A stretch of DNA of 64,000 bases from Streptomyces sp. SA15 (GCF_002291145.1 NZ_NTGE01000221.1:1-64000); one strand, 5' to 3'. Positions 40,738-50,078 are shown, counted from the first letter of the stretch. The notes: generated by a model not told the origin, from the sequence alone. Numbers and translations are program-made.

Positions 40738-42117
40738 ATGTCCGTTTCCACCGCTGCCGCCGCCCAGACCGTTTGCCGTGACATTTCGGGGGCTCTGCCC
40801 GTCCTCGGCCGGGATGTCACCGTCCCGCTCGTCACCGGCGGTGAAGTCACCTACGCCGCGCTCGACTACGCGGCCAGCGCCCCGGCGTTGCAACGGGTCT
40901 GGGACGACGTGGCCGCCTACGCGCCCTACTACGGCAGCGTCCACCGGGGTGCCGGATACCTCTCCCAGCTCTCCACCGACCTCTTCGAGAACTCCCGCAG
41001 GACCGTCGCCGAGTTCCTGGACTGCCGGGAAGACGACCAGGTGGTCTTCACCCGGTCCACCACCGACTCCCTCAACCTCCTCGCCGCCGCACTCCCGGCC
41101 GGCTGCCAGGTCTTCGTCTTCGAGACCGAGCACCACGCCTCGCTGCTGCCCTGGCAGAACGCCCGCGTCAGCTACCTCGACGCCCCGCGCACCCCGCGCC
41201 AGGCCGTCGAGAACCTGGAGCGCGCCCTCGCCGACCGCGACCCTCAGGGCCCGGCCCTGGTCTGCGTGACCGGCGCCTCGAACGTCACGGGCGAGCTGTG
41301 GCCCGTACGGGAACTGGCCGCCGCGGCCCACGCGCACGGTGCCCGGATCGTCCTGGACGCCGCCCAACTCGCCCCGCACCACCCGGTGTCGGTGCGTGAC
41401 CTCGACGTCGACTGGGTCGCCTTCTCCGGGCACAAGCTGTACGCCCCCTTCGGCTCCGGCGTCCTGGCCGGACGCGCCGACTGGCTGCGCGCGGCCGAGC
41501 CGTATCTCGCGGGCGGCGGCGCCAGCCGCAAGGTCACGCGGCGCGCGGACGGGGGAGTCGACGTGGAGTGGCACGAGAGTGCCGCACGGCATGAGGCGGG
41601 GTCGCCCAATGTCATCGGCGCGTACTCCATCGCCTCCGCCTGCAAGGCGCTGACGGAGGCGGGTTTCGACACGCTGGTCGCCCGTGAGGAACACCTGATC
41701 CGCAAGGTCCGGGAAGGCCTCGCCGAAGTGCCCCAGGTGCGCGTCCTCTCCCTCTTCGGGGACGACGCCCCCCGCGTCGGCGTCCTCTCCTTCGTCGTCG
41801 ACGGCTGGAACAGCTCCCACTTCGCCGCCGCGCTCTCCGCCGAGTACGGCATCGGCGTCCGCGACGGCCTCTTCTGCGCCCACCCGCTCGTCCGCACCCT
41901 GCTCGGCAGCGACCCGCAGACCCAGGGCGAGTGTGGCGCCCCCGAGGCCGCGCCGGGCGAGAAGTCCCTCAACGCCATCCGCGTCAGCTTCGGCGCGGGG
42001 ACGCCGGACGAGCACGTGGAGCGGTTCGTGAACGCCGTGAAGGAACTCGTGCGGGACGGCGCCCGATGGAACTACCGGACGGAGGACGGCCGTTGCGTCC
42101 CCGACACCTCCGCCTGA
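40738..42117 (+). CDS. Class V PLP aminotransferase / desulfurase-like enzyme
   Basis: 459 residues from ATG 40738 with GGGAG upstream. Class V fold features: YYGSVHRGAGYLS, FTRSTTDSLNLLA, FETEHHASLLPWQ, DAAQLAPHH and the PLP lysine in WVAFSGHKLYAPFGSG. It resembles NifS-like desulfurases but the usual catalytic cysteine loop is not clear (GVRDGLFCAHPL has one Cys). Control by a SAM-IV riboswitch implies a role in sulfur amino acid metabolism. Its exact reaction is unknown. The 3' end overlaps the convergent glycerate kinase gene by 46 bp. Confidence 0.88.
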   Translation: MSVSTAAAAQTVCRDISGALPVLGRDVTVPLVTGGEVTYAALDYAASAPALQRVWDDVAAYAPYYGSVHRGAGYLSQLSTDLFENSRRTVAEFLDCREDDQVVFTRSTTDSLNLLAAALPAGCQVFVFETEHHASLLPWQNARVSYLDAPRTPRQAVENLERALADRDPQGPALVCVTGASNVTGELWPVRELAAAAHAHGARIVLDAAQLAPHHPVSVRDLDVDWVAFSGHKLYAPFGSGVLAGRADWLRAAEPYLAGGGASRKVTRRADGGVDVEWHESAARHEAGSPNVIGAYSIASACKALTEAGFDTLVAREEHLIRKVREGLAEVPQVRVLSLFGDDAPRVGVLSFVVDGWNSSHFAAALSAEYGIGVRDGLFCAHPLVRTLLGSDPQTQGECGAPEAAPGEKSLNAIRVSFGAGTPDEHVERFVNAVKELVRDGARWNYRTEDGRCVPDTSA

Positions 42118-43271
42118 GCCGGAACCGGTAGCCGGGCGCCCAGCACGATCATCCGCAGGGCGCGCTCGGTGGCGTCCGTGAGGAGTTCGCTCGCCCGGAC
42201 CAGCGCCTCGGCCAGGGCCATCGGAGCGGGCAGGATCCCGTGGCAGGCGTCCACGCCCGGCACCTCGTGCGCGCCCTCGCCGAGGGTGCCCGCCAGCGCG
42301 AGGACCGGCCGCCCGTACAGCTTGGCGCGGCGGGCCACCTCCGCCGGGACCTTCCCCCGGGGCGTCTGGTGGTCCAGCGCCCCCTCGGCGGTGACCACCA
42401 AGTCGGCGCGGGCCAGCCGGGCGTCCAGGTCGAGGTGGTCGAGGAGCACGTCGAAGCGGGGGCGGAGCCGGGCGCCCAGAGCGGCCAGGCCCGCGCCCAG
42501 TCCGCCGGAGGCGCCGGTGCCGGGGCCGTGGCGCAGGTCGGTGCCGTGGACGGCGAGGTCGCGGGTGAGGACGTCGGCCCAGTTCTCCAGGCCGGCCGAC
42601 AGTTCCTCGACCTGCGCGGGCGTCGCCCCCTTCTGCGGACCGAAGACCCGGGCCACGCCCCGCTCGCCGCACAGCACGTTGTACGGATTGCAGGCGACGA
42701 GCAGCTCCACTTCCTTCAGACGGGGGTCGAGGCCGGTCGGGTCGATGCTGTGCAGTCGGGTCAACTCCCGTCCGCCGTACGGAAGATCGCGGCCGTCGAC
42801 GTCGAGCAGCCGCGCCCCGAGCGCCTGGAGCGCGCCGGCGCCCCCGTCCGACGTACCGGAGTCGCCGCAGCCCACCAGGATGCGCCGTACGCCCAGGTCC
42901 AGCGCGGCGCGGATCAGTTCGCCGACGCCGTAGGTGGTCGTGGCGCCCGGATCGCGAAGGTCGTGCGGGACCAGGGAGAGGCCCGCGACCGCCGCCATCT
43001 CCACCACCGCCGTGTCCCGGGAGCCGAGCAGCGCGAAGTGGGCGGCGATGGTCTCCCCGACCGGGCCCGTGGCGGGCACGGTGACGAGCCGGCCCCCGGT
43101 GGCGGCGGCCAGCGTGGCGGCCGTACCCTCGCCGCCGTCCACGAGCGGGACCAGGTCGACCTCGGCGTCGGGCAGGACGCGCAGGACGCCCGCCGCGATG
43201 GCGTCCGCGGCGGCCTCCGCGGACAGGGACTCCTTGAAACCGCTGGGGGCTACGACGATACGAGTCAGCAT
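42072..43271 (-). CDS. glxK: Glycerate kinase
   Basis: 399 residues from ATG 43269-43271 with AGGAG upstream. Family motifs: IVVAPSGFKESLSAEA, VDGGEGT, VGCGDSGTSDGG, GPGTGASGGLGAGL and TAEGALDHQTPRGKVP. Phosphorylates glycerate to 2- or 3-phosphoglycerate for entry to central metabolism. The longer in-frame reading to 44672 is the opposite frame of the permease gene and is rejected. It follows an anion permease and a two-component system on the same strand; the M. tuberculosis homologue Rv2205c is also in the syntenic block. Confidence 0.93.
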   Translation of the reverse strand: MLTRIVVAPSGFKESLSAEAAADAIAAGVLRVLPDAEVDLVPLVDGGEGTAATLAAATGGRLVTVPATGPVGETIAAHFALLGSRDTAVVEMAAVAGLSLVPHDLRDPGATTTYGVGELIRAALDLGVRRILVGCGDSGTSDGGAGALQALGARLLDVDGRDLPYGGRELTRLHSIDPTGLDPRLKEVELLVACNPYNVLCGERGVARVFGPQKGATPAQVEELSAGLENWADVLTRDLAVHGTDLRHGPGTGASGGLGAGLAALGARLRPRFDVLLDHLDLDARLARADLVVTAEGALDHQTPRGKVPAEVARRAKLYGRPVLALAGTLGEGAHEVPGVDACHGILPAPMALAEALVRASELLTDATERALRMIVLGARLPVPAQAEVSGTQRPSSVR

Positions 43272-43288
43272 GAGGGCTCCTAACGCTC

Positions 43289-44704
43289 CTAGCGGGTGAC
43301 GGACACGCCGAGCAGCGGCCATACCGCGACGGCGAAGAGCAGGACGAGCGCGGCGGTCAGCGGGGCCAGGACGGCGGACAGCCGCAGCAGGTCGCGCGGG
43401 GTGTAGGTGGGGGTGCCGGGGATCTCCGCGAACAGCGTGACTGGCTTCGCGGAGGCGGGAAGGGTGTGGCAGAACCCCGCGGCGGCGGTGGAGGCGAGCG
43501 CGGCCGCGACCGGGTTGACCCCGACACCGACGGAGGCGGCCACCACCAGCGGGACCAGGACCGAGGAGCGGGCGGAGCGGGACTGCAGGACCAGGTGGGC
43601 CGCCGTACTGATCGCGATCACGATCGCCAGGAACACCACCGGGGCCTCGCCGGTCGGCAGCCCGGAGACCAGCCATGTCGCCGCTCCCGAGTCGGCGAGC
43701 GCGACGCCCATCGCCATCGTCGCCGCCATGAAGAGCAGCAGCGACCAGGGGACGGTCTTCAGCGCGTCCTTCAGGCGTACGGTGCCCAGGGCGGGGGAGG
43801 AGGCGACAACCGCGCCGATCAGCGCGACGACCGCGGGCGGCACCCGGTGCAGCGGCTCGCTGCACCACAGCAGGACGACCGTGGCCATCAGCAGCGCACA
43901 GCGCTTCTCGGCCTGTGTCCAGGGACCGGTGACCGGGCTCTCGCTGTGCTGCTGGATCTGCTCCGGGGTGATGTGGACCGGGCCGCGGCGGTCCGCGCGC
44001 CGGGTCGTCGTCAGCAGCACCAGCTCGGCGGCCAGATGGGAGGACGCCACCGCCAGCGGCAAGCCCAGCAGCAGCCACTGGGTGAAGCCGACCTGCTCCC
44101 CGGTCGCCTCCCACAGCACCGACACGGTGATCAGATGTGCGCCCGCGCCGATCAGGGTCGCCACCGCGGACAGCAGGATCACGGTCGGGAACAGCAGCGC
44201 CAGCATCACGACCAGTCGCTTCCGGTCGGAGAGGACCTTGGCGAGGGCGAGGAACACCGGCAGCGCCAGCGCGGCCCGGCCCGAGGTGGCGGGAACCGCG
44301 AACGCCGTGACGACCAGCGAGGTCGTCGTCAGGTGCACCAGCTGCCGTACGGTCCGCGCCCCGCCGACCAGGAACGCCGCCGCCCGGCCCGCGAGCCCGG
44401 TCCGGGCCACCGCCGCCGCCAGCACGAAGGCGCAGATCAGCAGCCACACCGTCGAGTCGCCGAGCGTGCCGAACAAGGTGTCGCTGCTGATCACGCCGGT
44501 CACCGTCAGGGCGAGTCCGGCGCCCAGCGCGATGTACGTGTCGTCGATCGGCGTACCGATCCAGGCGCAGGTCGCCAGGGCGAACACGGCGAGGGTCAGC
44601 CGGGCGTCGCCGCCGAGGCCGGGGAAGTTGCCGGGCACCGCGAGCAGCGCGCAGAGGGACAGCGCCACGCACAGGGCGACGGTCAGTCGGAGATTCAGGG
44701 TCAC
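43289..44704 (-). CDS. DASS/SLC13-type anion permease
   Basis: 471 residues, about twelve membrane helices, GTG start 44702-44704. Features of the divalent anion:Na+ symporter group are TLFGTLGDSTVWLLICAFVL, ATSGRAALALPVFLAL, LIGAGAHLI and the second-repeat LQSRSARSSVLVPLVVAASVGVGVNP. It lies 17 bp before glycerate kinase on the same strand, so it may import glycerate or another carboxylate. Substrate is inferred from the neighbour only. Confidence 0.85.
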   Translation of the reverse strand: MTLNLRLTVALCVALSLCALLAVPGNFPGLGGDARLTLAVFALATCAWIGTPIDDTYIALGAGLALTVTGVISSDTLFGTLGDSTVWLLICAFVLAAAVARTGLAGRAAAFLVGGARTVRQLVHLTTTSLVVTAFAVPATSGRAALALPVFLALAKVLSDRKRLVVMLALLFPTVILLSAVATLIGAGAHLITVSVLWEATGEQVGFTQWLLLGLPLAVASSHLAAELVLLTTTRRADRRGPVHITPEQIQQHSESPVTGPWTQAEKRCALLMATVVLLWCSEPLHRVPPAVVALIGAVVASSPALGTVRLKDALKTVPWSLLLFMAATMAMGVALADSGAATWLVSGLPTGEAPVVFLAIVIAISTAAHLVLQSRSARSSVLVPLVVAASVGVGVNPVAAALASTAAAGFCHTLPASAKPVTLFAEIPGTPTYTPRDLLRLSAVLAPLTAALVLLFAVAVWPLLGVSVTR

Positions 44705-44761
44705 GTCATCGAGCGTTCACCCGGGCGGTGAGCCCTGAATGAGGCGCACATGAAGGAAACT

Positions 44762-45424
44762 TCACGCGGGCAGCCGGTACCCCATCCCCCGTACCGTCTC
44801 CACCCGCTCCGCGCCCAGCTTCTTGCGCAGTGTGCGCACGTAGACGTCCACGATGTTGGAGCCGGGGTCGAAGTCGTATCCCCACACGTGCGACAGGATC
44901 TGCTCCCGGGACAGCACCTGTCCCGGATGCCGCAGGAACAGCTCCAGGAGGACGAACTCACGGGCCGTCAGATCGACGGTCCGGTCCCCGGCCCGAGCCC
45001 TCCGCGTCCGCAGGTCCAGGCTCAGCGAACCCGACTTCAGCACCGTCACCTCGGGTGCCCTGGCCGCCGTACGCAGCCTGAGACGCACCCGGGCGAGCAG
45101 CTCCTCGAAGCGGAACGGCTTGGTCATCCAGTCGTCGGCGCCTCCCTCCAGACCGGCCACCGTGTCCCGTACGGAGTCTCGCGCGGTCAGCACGATCACC
45201 GGGATCGTCACCCGGGCCTCGCGCAGCTGCCGCAGCACCGTGAAGCCGTCCCGGCCGGGCAGGCCGATGTCCAGGACGACCAGGTCGAAGCCGCCGGTCA
45301 GGGCGTACTCGTAGCCCGCGTCGCCGTCGGCGACGACGGTGGTGGTGAAGCCGCCCGCGCGCAGGCCCTTCTCCACGAAGGAGGCGATGCGCTCCTCGTC
45401 CTCGATGATGAGGATGCGGTTCAT
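44762..45424 (-). CDS. OmpR/PhoB-type response regulator
   Basis: 220 residues. Receiver: IIEDEERIA, phosphoacceptor Asp51 in VVLDIGLPGRDG, LTAR and WMTKPF. Winged helix: LTAREFVLLELFLRHPGQVLS to VDVYVRTLRKKLG and VRGMGYRLPA. ATG 45422-45424 overlaps the stop of the histidine kinase gene (ATGA), with kinase first. Stops 58 bp before the permease start, so it may control that gene. Confidence 0.95.
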   Translation of the reverse strand: MNRILIIEDEERIASFVEKGLRAGGFTTTVVADGDAGYEYALTGGFDLVVLDIGLPGRDGFTVLRQLREARVTIPVIVLTARDSVRDTVAGLEGGADDWMTKPFRFEELLARVRLRLRTAARAPEVTVLKSGSLSLDLRTRRARAGDRTVDLTAREFVLLELFLRHPGQVLSREQILSHVWGYDFDPGSNIVDVYVRTLRKKLGAERVETVRGMGYRLPA

Positions 45425-46887
45425 GGACGTGCCTCTTCCAGGGTCAGTACGAAGGTGGCGCCGCCGCCCTCGGTGTCGTGCAGGCGGACCCGGCCGCCGT
45501 GCCCTTCCGCGATCGCCTTGACGATCGACAGGCCGAGCCCGGCCCCCGAGCCCCGTGTGCCGCGCCGGGCCGTGCCGCGCCGGAACCGCTCGAAGATCAC
45601 CTCGCGGTCCTGCGGCTGGACCCCCGGCCCGGAGTCGGCGACGTACAGCTCGATGCGCGAGCCGTCGGCGCGGGAGCCGACGCGGATGGTCTGGCCGGGC
45701 GTGGTGTGCTGCACGGCGTTCTGCGCCAGCTGGACCATGGCCTGGGTGATCCGCTGGGGGTCCAACTCGGTCTCGCGGTCGGCGACTTCGGTGAGCTGCC
45801 AGTCGCGGTCGCCGAGGGTGCGGGCCTTGACGTAGACGTCGGCGGTGAGTTCGGCGAGCTGGACCGGCTCCAGGGTGACGAAGTCGGGGCGCTCGGTCTT
45901 GGCGAGCAGGAGCAGGTCCTCGACGATGCGGCTCATCCGGTCGAGTTCGTCGGTGACCAGGCGGACGGTCTCCTCCCGTTCGCCGGGGTCGTCGCCCATC
46001 AGCTCCAGGTGGCCGCGCACGATGGTGATCGGCGTGCGCAGCTCGTGGCCGGCGTCGTCGACGAACTCCCGCTGGGCGGCGAAGGCGCGCTCCAGCCGGT
46101 CGAGCATCGCGTTGAACGTCTCGGCGAGGGCCGCGATGTCGTCGCGGCCGTGCACCGGGATGCGCCGGGTGAGGTCGCGCTCGGTGAGCTCCGCGGCCGT
46201 GACCCGCACCAGACGTACGGGCTTGAGGATGCGGCCTGCTACCGCCCAGCCGATGCCCGTGGTCAGCAGCAGGGCCACTCCGGAGATGGCGAGCAGGATG
46301 CGGAACACCTCGTTGGCGCGCTCCAGCTCCCGTCCCGGATGGAAGGCGACGACGAACGCGGCGTCCGGCTCACTGCCGGGCCGGGCGATGGCGACCTTGG
46401 CCCACCGGATCTCGCCCGACGGCCGGTGCACGACACCGGAGGGGGCGGGCGAGTCGAAGATACGGCGCCGGGCTTCGGCGTCCTCGTGCAGCGGCAGCAC
46501 GCCGCGAAGGTCACGCGGCTGGATGATCTGCGCCGGGTCCTGGCCCGCACCGCCCACCAGGCCGATCAGCTCCTCGTCCGGATCCGCGTACTGCCGCACC
46601 AGGAAGGTCCGCAGCAGCCGGGCCGGATCGGTGAACGGGCCGCCGGTCTCGGGGTCGGTCCCCCGCTCCTCGAAGTTGGTGAACTCGCCGGCCTCCTGGG
46701 TGAGCAGGCGGTTGATCCGCTGGTCGGCCTCCCGCAGCAGGATCGACCGCGTGACCGTGGCCACCGAGGTGAGTGCGACCGCCATGACGAGCAGCAGCCA
46801 CAGCAGGATGCGGACCCGGGCGGAGACCCGCCCGCGCGGGCCGTCAGTTGTCGTCGCCGGGTCCGCGGTCGTCCCCGGCTCCGTCAT
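45421..46887 (-). CDS. Two-component sensor histidine kinase
   Basis: 488 residues from ATG 46885-46887, which has AGGGG 7 nt upstream; GTG 46924-46926 would add 13 residues. One membrane helix near residue 30, an external domain of about 150 residues, a second helix (ILLAISGVALLLTTGIGWAVAG), HAMP linker, HisKA with FVDDAGHELRTPITIVRGHL, and HATPase with QNAVQHT, DSGPGV and GSGAGLGLSIVKAI. Overlaps both the upstream small secreted protein gene (44 bp) and the downstream regulator gene. Confidence 0.93.
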   Translation of the reverse strand: MTEPGTTADPATTTDGPRGRVSARVRILLWLLLVMAVALTSVATVTRSILLREADQRINRLLTQEAGEFTNFEERGTDPETGGPFTDPARLLRTFLVRQYADPDEELIGLVGGAGQDPAQIIQPRDLRGVLPLHEDAEARRRIFDSPAPSGVVHRPSGEIRWAKVAIARPGSEPDAAFVVAFHPGRELERANEVFRILLAISGVALLLTTGIGWAVAGRILKPVRLVRVTAAELTERDLTRRIPVHGRDDIAALAETFNAMLDRLERAFAAQREFVDDAGHELRTPITIVRGHLELMGDDPGEREETVRLVTDELDRMSRIVEDLLLLAKTERPDFVTLEPVQLAELTADVYVKARTLGDRDWQLTEVADRETELDPQRITQAMVQLAQNAVQHTTPGQTIRVGSRADGSRIELYVADSGPGVQPQDREVIFERFRRGTARRGTRGSGAGLGLSIVKAIAEGHGGRVRLHDTEGGGATFVLTLEEARP

Positions 46888-47152
46888 CTCCGCCCCTCTG
46901 GCCGCGGTCGTCGTCATCGTCATCACCCGGGGGGCTGTCGGTCACCGGAGGCCGCGACACAACCTCGTCGCCCGGTGTCGGCGCGGGCCGTGTGGGCGTC
47001 GGCGTGGGCGAGGGCGAGCCGCTGTCCAGCTCCACCTTGTGCGGAACCTTCGGCGCCTCGGGGCTGTCGGAGAGCGCGAAACTGGTCGCGGCGATACCGA
47101 GGGGGATCATCACGACGGCGGCCAGGGCCGCCATCCGGCGAGAGAAGACCAT
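46844..47152 (-). CDS. Small secreted or membrane-anchored acidic protein
   Basis: 102 residues from ATG 47150-47152. Signal-like segment (MAALAAVVMIPLGIAATSFAL), then a Ser/Pro/Thr-rich linker and an Asp-rich tail with DDDDDD. Such small hydrophilic exported proteins are common upstream of two-component kinases in Streptomyces and could be an accessory sensor or ion-binding partner. It overlaps the kinase start by 44 bp, which suggests coupled translation. No family identified. Confidence 0.7.
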   Translation of the reverse strand: MVFSRRMAALAAVVMIPLGIAATSFALSDSPEAPKVPHKVELDSGSPSPTPTPTRPAPTPGDEVVSRPPVTDSPPGDDDDDDRGQRGGDDGAGDDRGPGDDN

Positions 47153-47269
47153 GGGCTCATCCTGTGTGCCGCTCCCGGCGGGGAGGATGAGCCCAAGATG
47201 AAGAACTCTTCATCTCCGTGCCGGGCCGGCGGCGGACATCTTCATCTCGACAAGGGGGCGGGCGGAGCC

Positions 47270-47551
47270 TCAGCTGTCGAGGCCGATCGCGAACGCCGCC
47301 TCCAGGTCGTGCTGCGAGTACGTACGGAACGCCACGTGCGTGTCCGTCGCCTCCACGCCCGGGATCTTGCTGATCCGCCCGGGGATGACCTCCGCGAGGT
47401 CCTCGTGCTGCTTGACCCGGACCATGGCGATCAGGTCGTACGTACCGGTCACGGAGAACACCTCACTGACGCTCTCCAGCGCCGCGATCGACTCCGCGAT
47501 CTCGGGAATCCGGTCCACGCTGGTCTTGATCAGGACGATCGCGGTGATCAC
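47270..47551 (-). CDS. Lrp/AsnC ligand-binding (RAM) domain protein
   Basis: 93 residues from GTG 47549-47551: a complete RAM effector domain (ITAIVLIKTSVDRIPEIAES, VFSVTGTYDLIAMVRVK, IPGVEATDTHVAF) with no DNA-binding helix-turn-helix. Stand-alone RAM proteins may bind amino acids or oligomerise with full Lrp proteins. Start overlaps the stop of the rhomboid gene by 4 bp (GTGA). Confidence 0.9.
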   Translation of the reverse strand: MITAIVLIKTSVDRIPEIAESIAALESVSEVFSVTGTYDLIAMVRVKQHEDLAEVIPGRISKIPGVEATDTHVAFRTYSQHDLEAAFAIGLDS

Positions 47552-48291
47552 GGCTGGTTCTCTCCCTCGGGGGCCGGGGTTCGGGCGGACTTCACTCTAG
47601 TCGTCCGCCCGAAACGGGCCCACGCGAAGCAGAAGCCCAGGCCGAAGCCCAGGAGGTGGGCCAGGTACGCCACCCCCGGGCCCTGGCCCGCCCGCCCCGC
47701 CGCCAGCCACTGCAGGGCCGCCCAGAAGGGCAGGACGAGCCAGGCCGGGAAGCGCAGGGGCAGGAAGAACAGGAACGGCAGGAGACTGGTCACCCGTGCC
47801 CCGGGGAACAGGTACAGCAACGCGCCGAGAACGGCGGAGATCGCCCCGGAGGCGCCGACCAGCGACTGCTCGGAGCCGGCGCCCGCGGCCGCGTAGCCGA
47901 GCAGGGCCAGGTAGCCGCAGCCGACGTAGAAGAGAGTGAACTGGACGCGGCCCATCCGTTCCTCGGTCATCACGCCGAAGACGTAGAGGAAGAGCATGTT
48001 GCCCAGCAGGTGGACCCAGCTGCCGTGGACGAAGAGGGCCGTGGCGGGGGTGAGGGCGGCCCGGGTCGAGCCCTCGAACAGTTCGGCGGGGACCACCCCC
48101 CACCGGTGGAAATAGGCCCGCTGGGCCGCGAGCAGCAGGTCGCCGGTGCCGTACGCCGGATTGAGGCCCGACGCCGGGCCGATCAGGAAGATCAGGCAGC
48201 ACAGGGCGATCAGTCCGTACGTCACCGGCGCCGACGCCTCCCGGACGGCTCTGCTCGCCCGGCCGACCGTCACGCTCCAGTTACGGATCAT
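47548..48291 (-). CDS. Rhomboid-family intramembrane serine protease
   Basis: 247 residues from ATG 48289-48291; the longer reading to 48651 is a shadow of the zinc-ribbon gene. Six or seven helices with the catalytic set: HGSWVHLLGNMLFLYVFG (oxyanion His/Asn), Ser in LVGASGAISAVLG and His in AYLAHLLGFGLGF. Cleaves membrane substrates that are unknown here. Coupled to the RAM protein gene. Confidence 0.93.
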   Translation of the reverse strand: MIRNWSVTVGRASRAVREASAPVTYGLIALCCLIFLIGPASGLNPAYGTGDLLLAAQRAYFHRWGVVPAELFEGSTRAALTPATALFVHGSWVHLLGNMLFLYVFGVMTEERMGRVQFTLFYVGCGYLALLGYAAAGAGSEQSLVGASGAISAVLGALLYLFPGARVTSLLPFLFFLPLRFPAWLVLPFWAALQWLAAGRAGQGPGVAYLAHLLGFGLGFCFAWARFGRTTRVKSARTPAPEGENQP

Positions 48292-48460
48292 GGACACAGA
48301 GCATGACGTAACGGGACGCAACCGAACAGACCGCCTCGCCGCCCCGGACGCCCGAGCGGCGAGTTGCCGCCAGGCCGTAGGGTTACGAGCCACACGCACC
48401 GGGGAGCAGCCCGGGGCGTCACGGACAATAGAAGGCCTAGAAGGAAAGAGCACAGTCACG

Positions 48461-48700
48461 ATGACGGTTCCCCTGCCGACCGCCACGACGCGGTGGCGCT
48501 GCACCCTCTGCGGCAACCTCACGCGTTTCGACGTGACCCGCTCGTCGAAGGTCGTCGAATACGTCCACCTCGATCTGGCCGGTGAGCCCAAGGTCGAGGA
48601 GCGTGACGTGGTCAGTGAGACCATCGAGTCGGTGCGCTGCCGCTGGTGCAACGCGGTGGATCAGGTGGAACTCGTGGACAGGCCGGGCGCCGGCTCCTGA
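48461..48700 (+). CDS. Small zinc-ribbon protein
   Basis: 79 residues from ATG 48461 with AAGGAAAGAG upstream. Two CXXC knuckles, CTLCGN (Cys14, Cys17) and CRWCN (Cys60, Cys63), should hold one zinc. A short acidic middle (LAGEPKVEERDVVSE) separates them. Function unknown. It is directly upstream of the NYN-domain gene and divergent from the rhomboid gene. Confidence 0.85.
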   Translation: MTVPLPTATTRWRCTLCGNLTRFDVTRSSKVVEYVHLDLAGEPKVEERDVVSETIESVRCRWCNAVDQVELVDRPGAGS

Positions 48701-48734
48701 CGGGAGCGGGCCCGCACAGGCATTGGGGTGACGG

Positions 48735-50078
48735 ATGGCGGAGACCACAGGCGGGGGGCCGGGCGACGGCGCCGCCGAGGTGCTCGACCGTCCGCTGCCC
48801 GACGGCGTGCGCCGCAGGGTGGTCCAGATCGTCTCCGACGGTTTCGGCGGGCTGACCGTCAGCGAGCTGCCCGCACAGCTCAGACAGTACGCCCGGTTCG
48901 CACCCAACCGGCGGGCCAAGTTCGCCGGCAACGCCATGGCCGCGGCACTGGAGACCGATCCACTGTTCCGGCAGCGCATCGGGGAGAAGTTCAGAGAGGC
49001 TCAGCCGGAGCTCTCCGGCGCTCTCGACTCCGGCTCGCCGCCCCCGGCCGCGGACCCGCTCGACGTGGCGGCCGCGGCCTATGTACTACGGCCCACCGGC
49101 TGGGTGAAGCTGGTGACCGCGGCCGGCGAGGAGGCCCAGCGGGCGCACGCCGAACGCGCCGACGAGGAGAACCGCGCCGAGCTGGAGCGACTGCGCGAGG
49201 AACTCGCCCGGACCCGTGAGCACACCCGGGCCGAGACCGAGCGGCTGCGCAGCGAGCTGGATTCGGCCAAGAAGGACGCCGAATCGCTGCACCGCAAGCT
49301 GCGCTCGGCCCTCAGTGACGTCAAGCGCGGCGAGGCGGCGCTGCGCAAGGTGCACGCCGAGATGGAGTCCGTACGGGCGGAGGGGCACGCCCAGGTGTCG
49401 GCCGCCGAGAGCGAGACCCGGCGGCTGAAGGCGCGCCTCGGGGAGGCGGAGGCCGCCCTGGAGGCCACGCGCAAAGCGGCGCGCGAGGGGCGCAGTGTCG
49501 AGGACATGCGCGTACGACTGCTCCTTGACACCCTGCTGGACGCGACCCAAGGGCTGCGCCGGGAGCTGGCGCTGCCGCCCGTCTCCGTACGGCCGGCGGA
49601 GACCGTCGACGCGGTCGAACCGGGACGTATGACACCGAAGGACATCGCCGCGCGGGCCCTGTCCGAGAACGACCCCGCGATCCTCGACCAGCTCCTCGCC
49701 CTGCCGCAGGCGCACCTGGTCGTCGACGGCTACAACGTCACCAAGACCGGCTATCCCCAGATGCCCCTGGAGAAGCAGCGGCTCAGGCTCCTCGGGCAGC
49801 TCTCGCAACTCGCCGCGCAGACCGGCGCCGAGGTGACCTGCGTCTTCGACGGGGCCGAGCTGGCCGCGCCGGTGCTGCTCGCGCCGCCTCGCGGGGTGCG
49901 GGTGCTGTTCTCCAAACCGGGCATCACGGCCGACGAGTTGATCCGCCAGCTGGTGCGTGCGGAGCCGCCCGGCCGCCCGGTCATCGTCGCCTCGACCGAC
50001 CGTGAGGTGGCCGACGGAGTGGCCCGCGCGGGGGCGCGCCCGGTCGCTTCCGCGGTGCTCCTCAAGCGGCTGTCCTGA
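48735..50078 (+). CDS. NYN (YacP-like) domain putative ribonuclease with long coiled coil
   Basis: 447 residues from ATG 48735. Residues 1-120 are globular; about 125-265 form an Arg/Glu-rich coiled coil; the C-terminal 150 residues are a NYN/PIN-like domain with acidic metal ligands in LVVDGYNVTK, VTCVFDGAE, TADELIRQLV and VIVASTDREVADGV. NYN proteins of this type act on RNA. The coiled coil suggests oligomerisation or a scaffold. Two small inverted repeats follow the stop. Confidence 0.88.
   Translation: MAETTGGGPGDGAAEVLDRPLPDGVRRRVVQIVSDGFGGLTVSELPAQLRQYARFAPNRRAKFAGNAMAAALETDPLFRQRIGEKFREAQPELSGALDSGSPPPAADPLDVAAAAYVLRPTGWVKLVTAAGEEAQRAHAERADEENRAELERLREELARTREHTRAETERLRSELDSAKKDAESLHRKLRSALSDVKRGEAALRKVHAEMESVRAEGHAQVSAAESETRRLKARLGEAEAALEATRKAAREGRSVEDMRVRLLLDTLLDATQGLRRELALPPVSVRPAETVDAVEPGRMTPKDIAARALSENDPAILDQLLALPQAHLVVDGYNVTKTGYPQMPLEKQRLRLLGQLSQLAAQTGAEVTCVFDGAELAAPVLLAPPRGVRVLFSKPGITADELIRQLVRAEPPGRPVIVASTDREVADGVARAGARPVASAVLLKRLS

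Noticed and set aside
42072..44672. An 866-codon open frame joining glycerate kinase to upstream sequence
   Set aside because: The upstream part is the other reading frame of the permease gene on the same strand; glycerate kinase has its own ATG and ribosome site at 43271.
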